Source: Agaribacillus sp965228415 (lineage in GTDB: Bacteria; Bacteroidota; Bacteroidia; Cytophagales; Cyclobacteriaceae). Taken from it: a stretch of DNA of 64,000 nucleotides. The notes below the pieces were generated by a model that was not told where the DNA came from, did not search any database, and worked only from the letters and a program-made list of their open reading frames with translations. Positions 8,500-17,500 of the stretch are shown here, piece by piece; the stretch's first letter is position 1; each line of letters begins with the position of its first letter. The stretch is taken from NCBI GenBank assembly GCA_965228415.1, contig OZ245814.1, positions 1,612,001 to 1,676,000 on the forward strand. The letters run 5' to 3'. A program made the position numbers and the translations under genes.

Positions 8500-10101
8500 T
8501 CAAAACCCCCATCTGCCGGCATAAGCCTTTACATGCTGCTTGAGCTGTTCGTTTTTCTCCTCACCTTCCCGGTCGCAAATATGGTTAATTTTCAATTTGG
8601 TTTTCTCACTGGCGCTATCCATAACCTGTTGATACAGTCCATGATCGTCATGGTGTTGATTGCACACTTTCTCGCGGCAGGTGAGATAGGTTATTTCCTT
8701 GTCGGTAATCATTTCCTCAAATTCCTCCTCAGAGCTTAAATCCTCCACGGCCTTTTGGGGCGCGTCTACATGCCTCAACGTTTCAGCCGGGGGAAGCGGG
8801 GTTTTTAGGAGTTGTTCCACATCCAAAATACCTTCGCCATATTTATCTGTTTCCCAACCTTCGGGTTTAAGGCTGCTATCTTTCAGCACCTTTCTGAATG
8901 CTTCAACCCTTTGCCATCCCTTCTGGTACAGGGATGACAATTTATTTTCACCGTGATGGGCCAGCCAGAATGCGGCAGCGGCGGCAGTGATAGGCGTGGA
9001 AAATGAAGTTCCTTCACTCCAGCGATATTTAAACTTGCTTTTTTTCCTTGAAAAGGGGACATATATATCAAAGCCTGGCGCACTGATATCAATTGCCTTT
9101 CCCGAAAAAGTTTTTTTCCATGGCTTGTTCTCATGGGTAGATGCCGATGTAGCGATAGTTTCGGGAAACCTGGCAGGATACAACCAGATTTTACCAAAAT
9201 TCGGGACATGACTGCCTCCTGCCGCCACCCAGATGATGCCGGCCTCATAGGCTTCTCTGACGGCCTCCCGCCACGAGCGTTTTCTTAACAAGCCGGCATG
9301 GCTCATGGTAATGATCTGGCAATTGTCCCTGATCGCCTGATGAGCGGCATGCGCCATTTTACAGTTAAATGAAATAATGGTTTCCGAAATTCGGTAAGGG
9401 ATCAAATCCACATAAGGAAATATACCATCCGCACGGTCGGGGAATTCTTTATCACCACTTGTCCCATCTGTGGTCCGTCCGATAATCACGCCGGCGGTGG
9501 CTGTTCCATGTGCTGCCCATTTAAAAGGTTTAAAATTGCGAAGCCGGTCCAGGGCATCGCGTTCAGATGGTCTGCCCCGAAATAGGCTAAAAAACCGGTC
9601 TAAAAGGGTATAGACATAGTTGTACCCCAACTCATTTCTGATCTCTCTAATTTCGGGATGTTTGGTATAGCCGGTGTCAAACTGTGCCATCCTGATGCCG
9701 GTAGCAGTGCCGCTGAATTCTCCCTCTCCTTTCTCGAAGGCATCCAGCGCAAACCTGACAGCCTCCTCAATTTTAATATTATTATGAAACCACATCGGTG
9801 ATGGTCTGCCATCCGTTAATTCGTCCTCTACCTCCGGGATATTATTACTATCATCTTCCACATCAGGGTCAACGTCCAAAACACCTGGTATCTTAATCAT
9901 AGACCTGGCAATATCCCATGCCTCCCGTTCGTCGCACTTAATCGCGATTTGAAAAAAACGCGCTTCTTCAAGGGGATTTTCTCTCTTAAATAAACATTTC
10001 AGTTTACCTTTAAAACGTTTTTTAATTTCGTTTTTGGCGTTCCTCCTATGGTTGGTGTTATCAGTCAGGAATATCTCAAAATTGATTTTTCTCTTTCCCA
10101 T
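8500..10101 (-). CDS. cytoplasmic S8-family subtilisin-like peptidase
   Basis: A 533-residue subtilase with no signal peptide. The triad is visible: Asp142 (AQFDTGY), His198 (AAHGTATAG) and Ser366 (EGTSFSTP). The N-terminal 110 residues are charged and could be a prodomain or adaptor, and the last 100 residues are a Glu/Lys-rich extension. The stretch that normally carries the oxyanion-hole Asn (AAGN) reads VAAGGSH, so Gly296 replaces it. It is the last gene of a six-gene operon, 11 bases after the preceding one. Inference: an intracellular effector or processing protease released by the operon's membrane components. Activity may be reduced or conditional because of the missing Asn. Confidence 0.85.
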   Translation of the reverse strand: MGKRKINFEIFLTDNTNHRRNAKNEIKKRFKGKLKCLFKRENPLEEARFFQIAIKCDEREAWDIARSMIKIPGVLDVDPDVEDDSNNIPEVEDELTDGRPSPMWFHNNIKIEEAVRFALDAFEKGEGEFSGTATGIRMAQFDTGYTKHPEIREIRNELGYNYVYTLLDRFFSLFRGRPSERDALDRLRNFKPFKWAAHGTATAGVIIGRTTDGTSGDKEFPDRADGIFPYVDLIPYRISETIISFNCKMAHAAHQAIRDNCQIITMSHAGLLRKRSWREAVREAYEAGIIWVAAGGSHVPNFGKIWLYPARFPETIATSASTHENKPWKKTFSGKAIDISAPGFDIYVPFSRKKSKFKYRWSEGTSFSTPITAAAAAFWLAHHGENKLSSLYQKGWQRVEAFRKVLKDSSLKPEGWETDKYGEGILDVEQLLKTPLPPAETLRHVDAPQKAVEDLSSEEEFEEMITDKEITYLTCREKVCNQHHDDHGLYQQVMDSASEKTKLKINHICDREGEEKNEQLKQHVKAYAGRWGF

Positions 10102-10112
10102 AGTTACGTCTT

Positions 10113-11393
10113 TTAACCATCGTTATTTTTTTTGTCTGGCAGTAGGTGATCCATTTCAGGATTGTACCCGGTAAGCTCTTTTTCCTTATCGGTTTGCTTT
10201 TGCCGGTGCATTCGATACAATTCGCCCCACCTGGCAGTATCCTGCATTTGGGACGTTTTGAGCACAAATCCGTTCAGGGACTTCATCATACCGGCGAAAG
10301 CCATCCGCTGTTCTCCCAGCGTCTCAAAAGCCGGGTGTTGCTTTCCTTCATAGATATCGTTCATTTCCTGTTTTAGCTCATTTATTTCAGGATCATTCAA
10401 AAGGGTATCGGCCATGATTCTTTGTTCCATCTCTGTATAATGCGGCAGGCCTATAATGACCGAATCGATAGGTGTATCATAAATCTCCGAAAAAAAGCGC
10501 TGGAAAAAATTAGCAGCATTTTTGGTTGCTTTTTCCAAAATTTCCCGGTCATGGGCATCCTGTATCAACTTTATTTTACATAGTTTTTTTACCCTTGCCA
10601 CATCCTGGAATTTTAATTTTCCTTTGTATTTGAACAATTCAAATCCTTTTAATGCTTTTTCCGGTATAAACCAGGGATTGATATCCGCATCCAGGATTTT
10701 TGGTTTTAAGCCTCTGATAACAATGAATTTCCTGTCTTCATAATAAGTAAACTGGTTCTCGGAGAAATGTTTGAAATCAAAGCCGGCTTTTACCCAGCCA
10801 CGGCCAATATAGACCAGCTCTTTTTTGTTTTTATTTTTGGCTACCAGTTCATTGACATAGGCCTCGTGATCCCTTCCTTTCTGCGGCGATCCGGAACCCG
10901 ATAACCAGGCCGACAAGGTAGTTGAGGTATCGCTGGCTATCGCCATGATAGCCTTTCTTTCATTTTTATGAATTACTTTGTAGGTATAATCGTAATGTTC
11001 CTGATTCCTTAATTGCCTGAATGCTCTTTTGTAAATGCCAAATAATGAACTGCCACCGTAATCTTTTTTATACGCCTCCCTGTTCTCCTTAACTTCATCT
11101 ATCGCCTCTTTAATTTCGCCATACAAATGCTCAAATTCTTCCTTTATCTCAGCAGCAGCTAATGTATCACTGGCTTTTTCATTGATTGAGGCCACCACTT
11201 CTCCATAGTATTCCGCACTGGTGAATTCTGCGATTTGTCTGATCGATTTTACGGATACAGGTGTATCAATGACCCTTGCCCTTACGCTAAAGAAATTAAA
11301 AGGATCCCAGAAAGAAAATGCCACAACAGCACCTGCTACTAACAGCACGTCTAAAATAATTCTATAATTCCTGATAATAAATTGGAAAATCAT
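10113..11393 (-). CDS. membrane-anchored DUF4230 protein, long form
   Basis: A 426-residue protein with an N-terminal membrane helix (about 12-32). The DUF4230-like body reads SIRQIAEFTSAEYYGEVV, then ELVYIGRGWVKAGFDFKHF, and later a helical DREILEKATKNAANFFQ segment. A charged insertion of about 100 residues (85-185) splits the domain. The C-terminal 90 residues are polar and end in a Lys/Asp-rich tail. The function of DUF4230 is not known. It lies 3 bases after the shorter DUF4230 gene and 11 bases before the subtilase, so all three are probably co-translated. The family assignment is from recognised motifs. Confidence 0.75.
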   Translation of the reverse strand: MIFQFIIRNYRIILDVLLVAGAVVAFSFWDPFNFFSVRARVIDTPVSVKSIRQIAEFTSAEYYGEVVASINEKASDTLAAAEIKEEFEHLYGEIKEAIDEVKENREAYKKDYGGSSLFGIYKRAFRQLRNQEHYDYTYKVIHKNERKAIMAIASDTSTTLSAWLSGSGSPQKGRDHEAYVNELVAKNKNKKELVYIGRGWVKAGFDFKHFSENQFTYYEDRKFIVIRGLKPKILDADINPWFIPEKALKGFELFKYKGKLKFQDVARVKKLCKIKLIQDAHDREILEKATKNAANFFQRFFSEIYDTPIDSVIIGLPHYTEMEQRIMADTLLNDPEINELKQEMNDIYEGKQHPAFETLGEQRMAFAGMMKSLNGFVLKTSQMQDTARWGELYRMHRQKQTDKEKELTGYNPEMDHLLPDKKNNDG

Positions 11394-11396
11394 AGA

Positions 11397-12020
11397 TCAA
11401 TTTTCTTCAAAGTCGTTCTCATTAACTACCAATTCTCTGATAGTCAGTTCGTGTTGCGGATTAAATATGATGTCTATTTCTTCAAACCCAATATTTCCAA
11501 GTAGTCCTTCCAGGAAAATCCGCGTATTCTTTTTGGTCGCTTCAACGATGCCAAGGTATTGAAGGCTACTCCTGATTTCCATTTCTCCTTTTTGATAAAA
11601 TTCGTCAATCTCAGTAGTAGATATCTTGTTGAAAAGCTTTTTGCTATCTGTATTTTCCCGGTCGACCACAAATTTTTCCGCCGGATAAGAGAAATTTAAT
11701 AATTCTATCGGCGGAACTCTCAGCTTTATTTGCTTTCCGTTAATTTCCACATCATCGCTGGTAATCCTCGAAAGGTCAATGCCGGTTTTAATAGTGGCCT
11801 CCGTATCCGCCATGAAAGTAGCTGTATTGACCTTGATGACAAACAGAATTCTCTTGTCTTTCACCGCTATGATTTTCTTGTTCACCACTGTTTCCGTCGT
11901 CGCCAGCTTTGCCACATTTTTTATTTTACTAATAACAAATGCCCGGTCAGGCCCGGTATTGCAGGCGTTTATGGACAGGGTGATAGCAATTAAGAGGACG
12001 CCATTGTTAACCCACTTCAT
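11397..12020 (-). CDS. DUF4230-like lipoprotein
   Basis: A 207-residue predicted lipoprotein: the signal peptide ends at a lipobox-like SINAC with Cys20. The rest resembles a compact DUF4230 domain: KIKNVAKLATTETVV, then ATIKTGIDLSRI and GKQIKLRVPPIELLNF. Its start overlaps the end of the muramidase gene by 14 bases and its stop is 3 bases from the next DUF4230 gene. Two adjacent members, one lipid-anchored and one helix-anchored, suggest a hetero-complex at the membrane. Function unknown. Confidence 0.7.
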   Translation of the reverse strand: MKWVNNGVLLIAITLSINACNTGPDRAFVISKIKNVAKLATTETVVNKKIIAVKDKRILFVIKVNTATFMADTEATIKTGIDLSRITSDDVEINGKQIKLRVPPIELLNFSYPAEKFVVDRENTDSKKLFNKISTTEIDEFYQKGEMEIRSSLQYLGIVEATKKNTRIFLEGLLGNIGFEEIDIIFNPQHELTIRELVVNENDFEEN

Positions 12021-13878
12021 CTGAATGCTTAATTTTCAACTTGAATCGCTTCGGTAATTTTCTGTATAATTCCACCATGGTTTTTCGGCTATTGGTCACG
12101 TCTTTATAACCGTCCTGGTTGATATCAATATGTCTTTCCCCCACTAACACACTTCCTTTTATTTGAGTATAGTAATTGCCGATGCGAATCAAAATCCAGG
12201 ATCTTCCTTTTACATCCAGGATTTGAAAATGATTGCGGCGGCGGGTATTGTATCGCTTTTCAACCCAATACTCACCCTCGGGAATACAGCTGATGTTAAT
12301 CTGGTTATTTCGCCAGGCCAACTCCAGTGTTTTACAGGTGTATAGCAGGTGATCATTGTCGAGGACTCTAAATTCGCCCAGGGTTTGTACGGAGTCATCA
12401 GAAGTCCTTATCAGCTCAGTCCTGAGTGTGGGATACAGGTCGTTATAATACTTGGCGTAGGCCATTTCCAGTTTTACGTGATAGTTGTTTCGCTCATACC
12501 CCGGGCCATTATACCTTCTGGCAAACCCCCTCCAATCCCGGTCTTTCAGCAGCTGTATCATGTCAAACCTGTCGATGAACCGAATGAAAGCCTCCAAATG
12601 CTTTTGTTCTGACTCATACTGTTCCCGGACAAAGGTTTCCACAGAATCATAATTTAGATTTTCGGCATGTTCTCCCAGAATTTGAAACAGTCCCCACGAA
12701 GCTGATTTCAATGCAGCCTCTCTATGGATTTTGATAGCCTGGTCTAACCGATCATGTTCACCTGCTCCACCAACATAATGCACCTTGGTCCATTTTGCGT
12801 AAATAATGGTGGGGTGCTCTTTGGCCAGGGCTTCAACATCTTCTCCGGCTGATTTCAGGTGTTTATAAAATTTATGTCCCTCAAATAGTATCTTCGGCCT
12901 TCCATCCCGCAAAAATCCGCTGCCGCCGGATTCTACTTTGATCACCGCCATCATAATAGGTGGCTCTATACTATTTGCCTTGGCGGCATCGATAATATTC
13001 TTTTGTGTTAACTTTTTCTCGCTTAGATTATCTTTTATCTGGGGAAATTCATTGATAATATTTTTTACCTCCAGCGTGTCCGGATCATAAATATTGGTCG
13101 TCTCAGACTTCGGCACACTTAGCGCAGGAGGTGCCGGGGGTTCGGCTTCAAAGGCACTGTCATCCACAGCCGGCGGTGGCGGGGCGGCGTTTTCAATTTC
13201 TTGCGGTGCTGATAAAACATCATCGACAGCCGTCTTTTTATTAATCCCCCTTGGAGCGATCTGCGTGCCTGACTTACGATCCGGCTTCATAATATATTGC
13301 AACGACTTACTACCGAAATAAAAGGCGATCATCATTAGAAATGCCGTTTTAAAGAATTCGTAGTTTTCACGGAAAATATCCGAGCTCCCTAGCACGTCCG
13401 GATGTCCGAAACTGACAATCAACAGCGAAAATCCCCCCAATAGCAAGCTCAACGCCAGCGTTCCTCTTATCGTCCCGGGTGGTAACCCAAAGGTTTCATC
13501 CTTGTAGGGATTTTCAGTAGGTTCAACCAGTTCCTCTTCGGGGACGTCTTCGCCCATCGCCATTCTGGCTTTGCCCTCATTTATCCTTTCCTTGATCGCA
13601 GCCCAATCTTCGTTCGTTAAACCCAGGTTTATGTTGTAAAAATGAATGGCCCATGCCAAATACGCTATCAGCACACCAAACCATACCAGTATCAGGGAAA
13701 TCGCCAATGCATCAAAAAGACTGACAGGAAGCGTTCCATCTGTTCCGGATGAAATATCTACCTTACTAAATAGTTTATACAGGTAAGCAATGATAAGCAA
13801 TTCAATAACAAGCACACCGACTGCTACAATTGCATTAAGGATATATTTTCCTTCTATTTTCTTTCCTCTTATATACAT
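12007..13878 (-). CDS. four-helix membrane protein fused to N-acetylmuramidase and DUF5675 domains
   Basis: A 623-residue fusion. Four membrane helices lie at about 14-34, 57-82, 137-157 and 175-195, with a short GLPPGTIRGTLALS segment before the third. A Pro/Ala-rich linker (about 225-260) leads to a muramidase domain of the PF11860 (DUF3380) type at about 292-465, with catalytic-type Glu316 in VIKVESGG and a later YNGPGYERNNYH motif. A DUF5675-like domain covers about 500-605. Both soluble domains are known mainly from phage and phage-tail contexts. The basic residues after helix 4 (about 197-216) place the soluble part in the cytoplasm by the positive-inside rule, which is odd for a cell-wall enzyme. 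The operon context suggests a controlled lytic activity. Confidence 0.85.
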   Translation of the reverse strand: MYIRGKKIEGKYILNAIVAVGVLVIELLIIAYLYKLFSKVDISSGTDGTLPVSLFDALAISLILVWFGVLIAYLAWAIHFYNINLGLTNEDWAAIKERINEGKARMAMGEDVPEEELVEPTENPYKDETFGLPPGTIRGTLALSLLLGGFSLLIVSFGHPDVLGSSDIFRENYEFFKTAFLMMIAFYFGSKSLQYIMKPDRKSGTQIAPRGINKKTAVDDVLSAPQEIENAAPPPPAVDDSAFEAEPPAPPALSVPKSETTNIYDPDTLEVKNIINEFPQIKDNLSEKKLTQKNIIDAAKANSIEPPIMMAVIKVESGGSGFLRDGRPKILFEGHKFYKHLKSAGEDVEALAKEHPTIIYAKWTKVHYVGGAGEHDRLDQAIKIHREAALKSASWGLFQILGEHAENLNYDSVETFVREQYESEQKHLEAFIRFIDRFDMIQLLKDRDWRGFARRYNGPGYERNNYHVKLEMAYAKYYNDLYPTLRTELIRTSDDSVQTLGEFRVLDNDHLLYTCKTLELAWRNNQINISCIPEGEYWVEKRYNTRRRNHFQILDVKGRSWILIRIGNYYTQIKGSVLVGERHIDINQDGYKDVTNSRKTMVELYRKLPKRFKLKIKHSDEVG

Positions 13879-13889
13879 ATCTGTTTTGA

Positions 13890-14387
13890 TTATTCACCGG
13901 GTAATTTCCCATCCCGGATAAGCCTTCTTCGTTCTTTTCGAGTCAATGATTTTATAAAAGTTAATATTTCTTCTTTGGCAGGTTGTTCGGAAAGCGCCGT
14001 CGCCAAATCTTCTTCTACCTCGAAAAAGTTTTTTCGCAGGGTTTCCATATGGTCATCCAAATCATATCCGCGGGGATCCAGCTTTTCTACTTCCGGCATA
14101 TAAAAATCTTCTTTCCTTTTTAACGCTGATTCCAGCATCGACACCCTGTTTTTAAGCGCTGTCACCTTTTCAGAGGAACTATTTTTTTCCTCTCCCGGTA
14201 GCTTTCCATCCAGTTTTTCCCTGATTATATCATACAGATTCTTTATCGGGGCCGCAACAATACCGGCAAATCCAACGATCCACAGCCAAAAATCCCGCAA
14301 CAATTCCGGTCTTCTGATCAAGACAATAATAAGAGCGGTAACAATGATTGTTCCCAATATGATTAAAAAATACCTGGCCCGGCTCAT
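13890..14387 (-). CDS. small membrane protein with coiled-coil tail
   Basis: A 165-residue protein of no recognised family. Two membrane helices at about 6-24 and 32-50 are followed by a charged, heptad-like helical tail (about 75-100 and 118-150) and a basic segment KSLTRKERRRLIRDG. It lies 11 bases before the muramidase gene and 116 bases after the giant membrane protein gene. The two-helix layout is reminiscent of holins, but this is only a size and topology resemblance. It may link the receptor-like protein to the muramidase. Confidence 0.7.
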   Translation of the reverse strand: MSRARYFLIILGTIIVTALIIVLIRRPELLRDFWLWIVGFAGIVAAPIKNLYDIIREKLDGKLPGEEKNSSSEKVTALKNRVSMLESALKRKEDFYMPEVEKLDPRGYDLDDHMETLRKNFFEVEEDLATALSEQPAKEEILTFIKSLTRKERRRLIRDGKLPGE

Positions 14388-14503
14388 TACAAAAGAATTA
14401 GTTTCTGGTTATTTAAAACAGGCAAATTAATCTATGCATTATTCCAATTAATTGCAACTCAAATGGTTGCGATAGTCGTTCCGGACACCCGGCGCGTAAC
14501 TTC

Positions 14504-17500
14504 TCAATCCAGCTTATCGGATTTAATAGCGCGGGCGCCCAGTATGGTGTTTAGCTTCAATACCAGTGGCACCAGCGCCAGCACCGATGTCGATCCGGCT
14601 AATATTTTATTAAACACAGCTTCCTGTGTAAAGGCGATAAAAAAAGCCGCTCCTATAATGATTAACAGAATTGGCGTCCTGAATTTCGCCCAGGTGCCTA
14701 CCCGATTGATTTCCATTTGCATTTTAAATTCGTCATCTGGATTTATGATCGTCAAAATAAAATTTCTGAAACTCTCATTCATAAACTTGAGGGTTCCCCT
14801 TTTGATTAAAATGCCCTTATTCATCAGCATATAAATAGCTTCCCGGTTTTTGGTGTTGACCAACCCGTCCACCGCCAAATCATACATGGCATATTTTTCG
14901 GCTTTGGAGCAGGAAGACCACAACGCATGATAATAATTTCCTGCCAGGCTTTGCACCTTCAATATGATGTCTTCCTTAAAGGATATTGTTTGCCTGTCAG
15001 AATTTACAGGGGCCTCCATTTTATACAAATTGGATTGCCCCAGACTGCTCTTGATCGTTTCAAGGTATTCGCTGGCACTCAATTCATACTCCAGCAAATC
15101 ATGACTCGCCAAAATCAACGGCTCAGTCTGGCGTTTGAATTTCCTGTTGGATTTTGATTGAAAGGGATAATAGACTTTCCAAAAACCACTTAATATCATT
15201 TTCCATCGCGCAAAGCGAAGTTTAACCTCAAAATCTTTCAAATCGGATTGTTCCGACTCATGAATTAGTTCCTGTATTTTCCGCGTATGATGCAGCGACG
15301 TGATGATGACGGAACAAACTTTTTTATGGTAAATTAATTTCTCCAGAAAATCCATAAACGTATCCCTGTCCTCCCGCGATCTTATCGTCGATTCCAAATG
15401 GTACAGAATGCAGGTACTGCCTTCCTCAGGGTTTTTGTCCATCTCCTTAATAAAAGCATCATACGCCTCCCTTGTAGGGTGCTCAGCCAGATCCAAAGGT
15501 TTTAAGGCATTTGCTTTGGTATTTTTGTCGCCGGACTCCCCGTTTAAGGAGATCCATTTGGTGAGTTTGTTTTCTAAAGTCTCCTTTTTAGTGTATGGCG
15601 GCACTATGATAAACAGGTTTTTATTTTCAAACCAATTGCCAATCAACTCGGTATCAAACTTACTGGACAGCCGGTTTTGCCTGATATCCGTCCCCAAATA
15701 CCTTCTTAACCCAAACTTAAACAGGATAAAAAAGAATATGATCCCCGATAACACCAGGGCTATGGTAATCAAATAAGAATCAAAAATTTTCATATCAGAA
15801 AAATGTATCCTGTTAGGGATAGAAGCCAGCTTTAAGGTGTCACTGACATGGTCGTGCGATACATAATTCAATATAACTTTTTCCGCTACCTTATCGTTCT
15901 TCAGAAAACTGTAACCCTGTTTATCGCCAAATTCATTGAAGAGATAAAACGTGGCCAGGTGATTGATAGAGTCGCTATGTAATTTCAGGTATTTGGTATC
16001 TTTAATTATTTGATGATAAGGAATTCTCAAATAAGAAAAGATAGAGTCAAAATCGGTTCCCCTGACAAATTTTGACCGGTCCGGGATTTTTTCGATAAGT
16101 TCAGTTTGATAAAAGCTCTTCACAAACAGGCCTCTTTTCTTAAATTTTTCAAGGTCTTTCTCCTCAATCCCATTTCGTTTCGCAAACTTGGTTTCTATCC
16201 ATTGATTCCTGTCGTGAACATCATTGGCCAGCTGAATCTGCGCATGTTTGATGAAATGATCCAATTCATAATCGTTGGCAATTTGATAGAATTTGTAAGC
16301 GGGAAAAACACTGATAAAGATGATACTGGATACAAAAAAAAGATTGTGGTTTGTTTTATAATTCTTAAAGACCAGCTTTAAGTACCGGTACTTTATTTTC
16401 GGCATTTTATTTTCAAAAAACATAGCAACAAAAAACAGTGCCTGTATTCCCTGATAAGCTATAATTTTAACTGCCTCGCCGACCTCATCAATAAGAAAGA
16501 AAAAGGCAAACAGATTTACGGCGACAATCAAGCTACTTACGACAATCAAAAAGCCGTCTATCTGATCATCATAAACCAGGTTCTTATTTTGTGGAAAAAG
16601 TTTTCTATAAAGCCAAAGACGAGCAAAAGAATCCTTTTTCATAATAAAATATAAAAACATCACCTGGTAGAGACAGGAGGTGACCAGCAAAAATATCACA
16701 ATGGCAGGGGTCGCATAAAATATCCTGGTCAGGGAAATCAGAATTAAGAGGTTAAAGGCATTGATACATATACCAAAAATGTAACGGAATGAACGGTTAA
16801 CCGTGGGCCTGAAAAGGGTGAAGTCAAAATTATTGCTGGCTAGTTTACGTGGATAAAAATCTACCACCCTGCTTCCAAAAAACAGCAGGAAGATAAACAC
16901 GAAAAGAAACAGATTCAACAAAAAAGTCAGGCTGATTATCTGATCAAAAGGAACCCGGTAATAGCCCATATCAGCAAAGGTTACCAGTGTGAGGCTTGTA
17001 TCTTTTACCGGACTTACCTGCATAAAAAAATTGCTGCCGTGATATTTGGCATCTATCTGCCCGGATCTTTTCGAAAAAAGCAAAGCGCGGAGGTCTTCGT
17101 TCTGATCGCATTCTTCGACAAAATTTTCCTGGAGGTTCTTGTGCTCATCGGAATGAAACCACACCTCCCCGCTCTCATCAATAATGGCAAATCCAAATCC
17201 GTAGGGAAGTAAGGCCTTGTTTAAGGAATGTAACTCGACAGATACCGCGCTTACCGGTAATCCTTTCAAGGGAGATGGCGTTGAGACAACTGCGTAATTT
17301 TTACCGGTATTCCATGATTTTATTGATTGCAGATAGTATTTATACTTATCCTTTCGCCAGAAATTGCCACTGATTATTCTTTTAAAATAGTCCCGTTTGC
17401 TCACATCTATATAGGGTGTATTGAGTGCGGTTGCCGACCATTTTTCTTTTTGTAATCCCCTGGCATCCATCCAAAATACCAGCTCAATATTCTTATAAGT

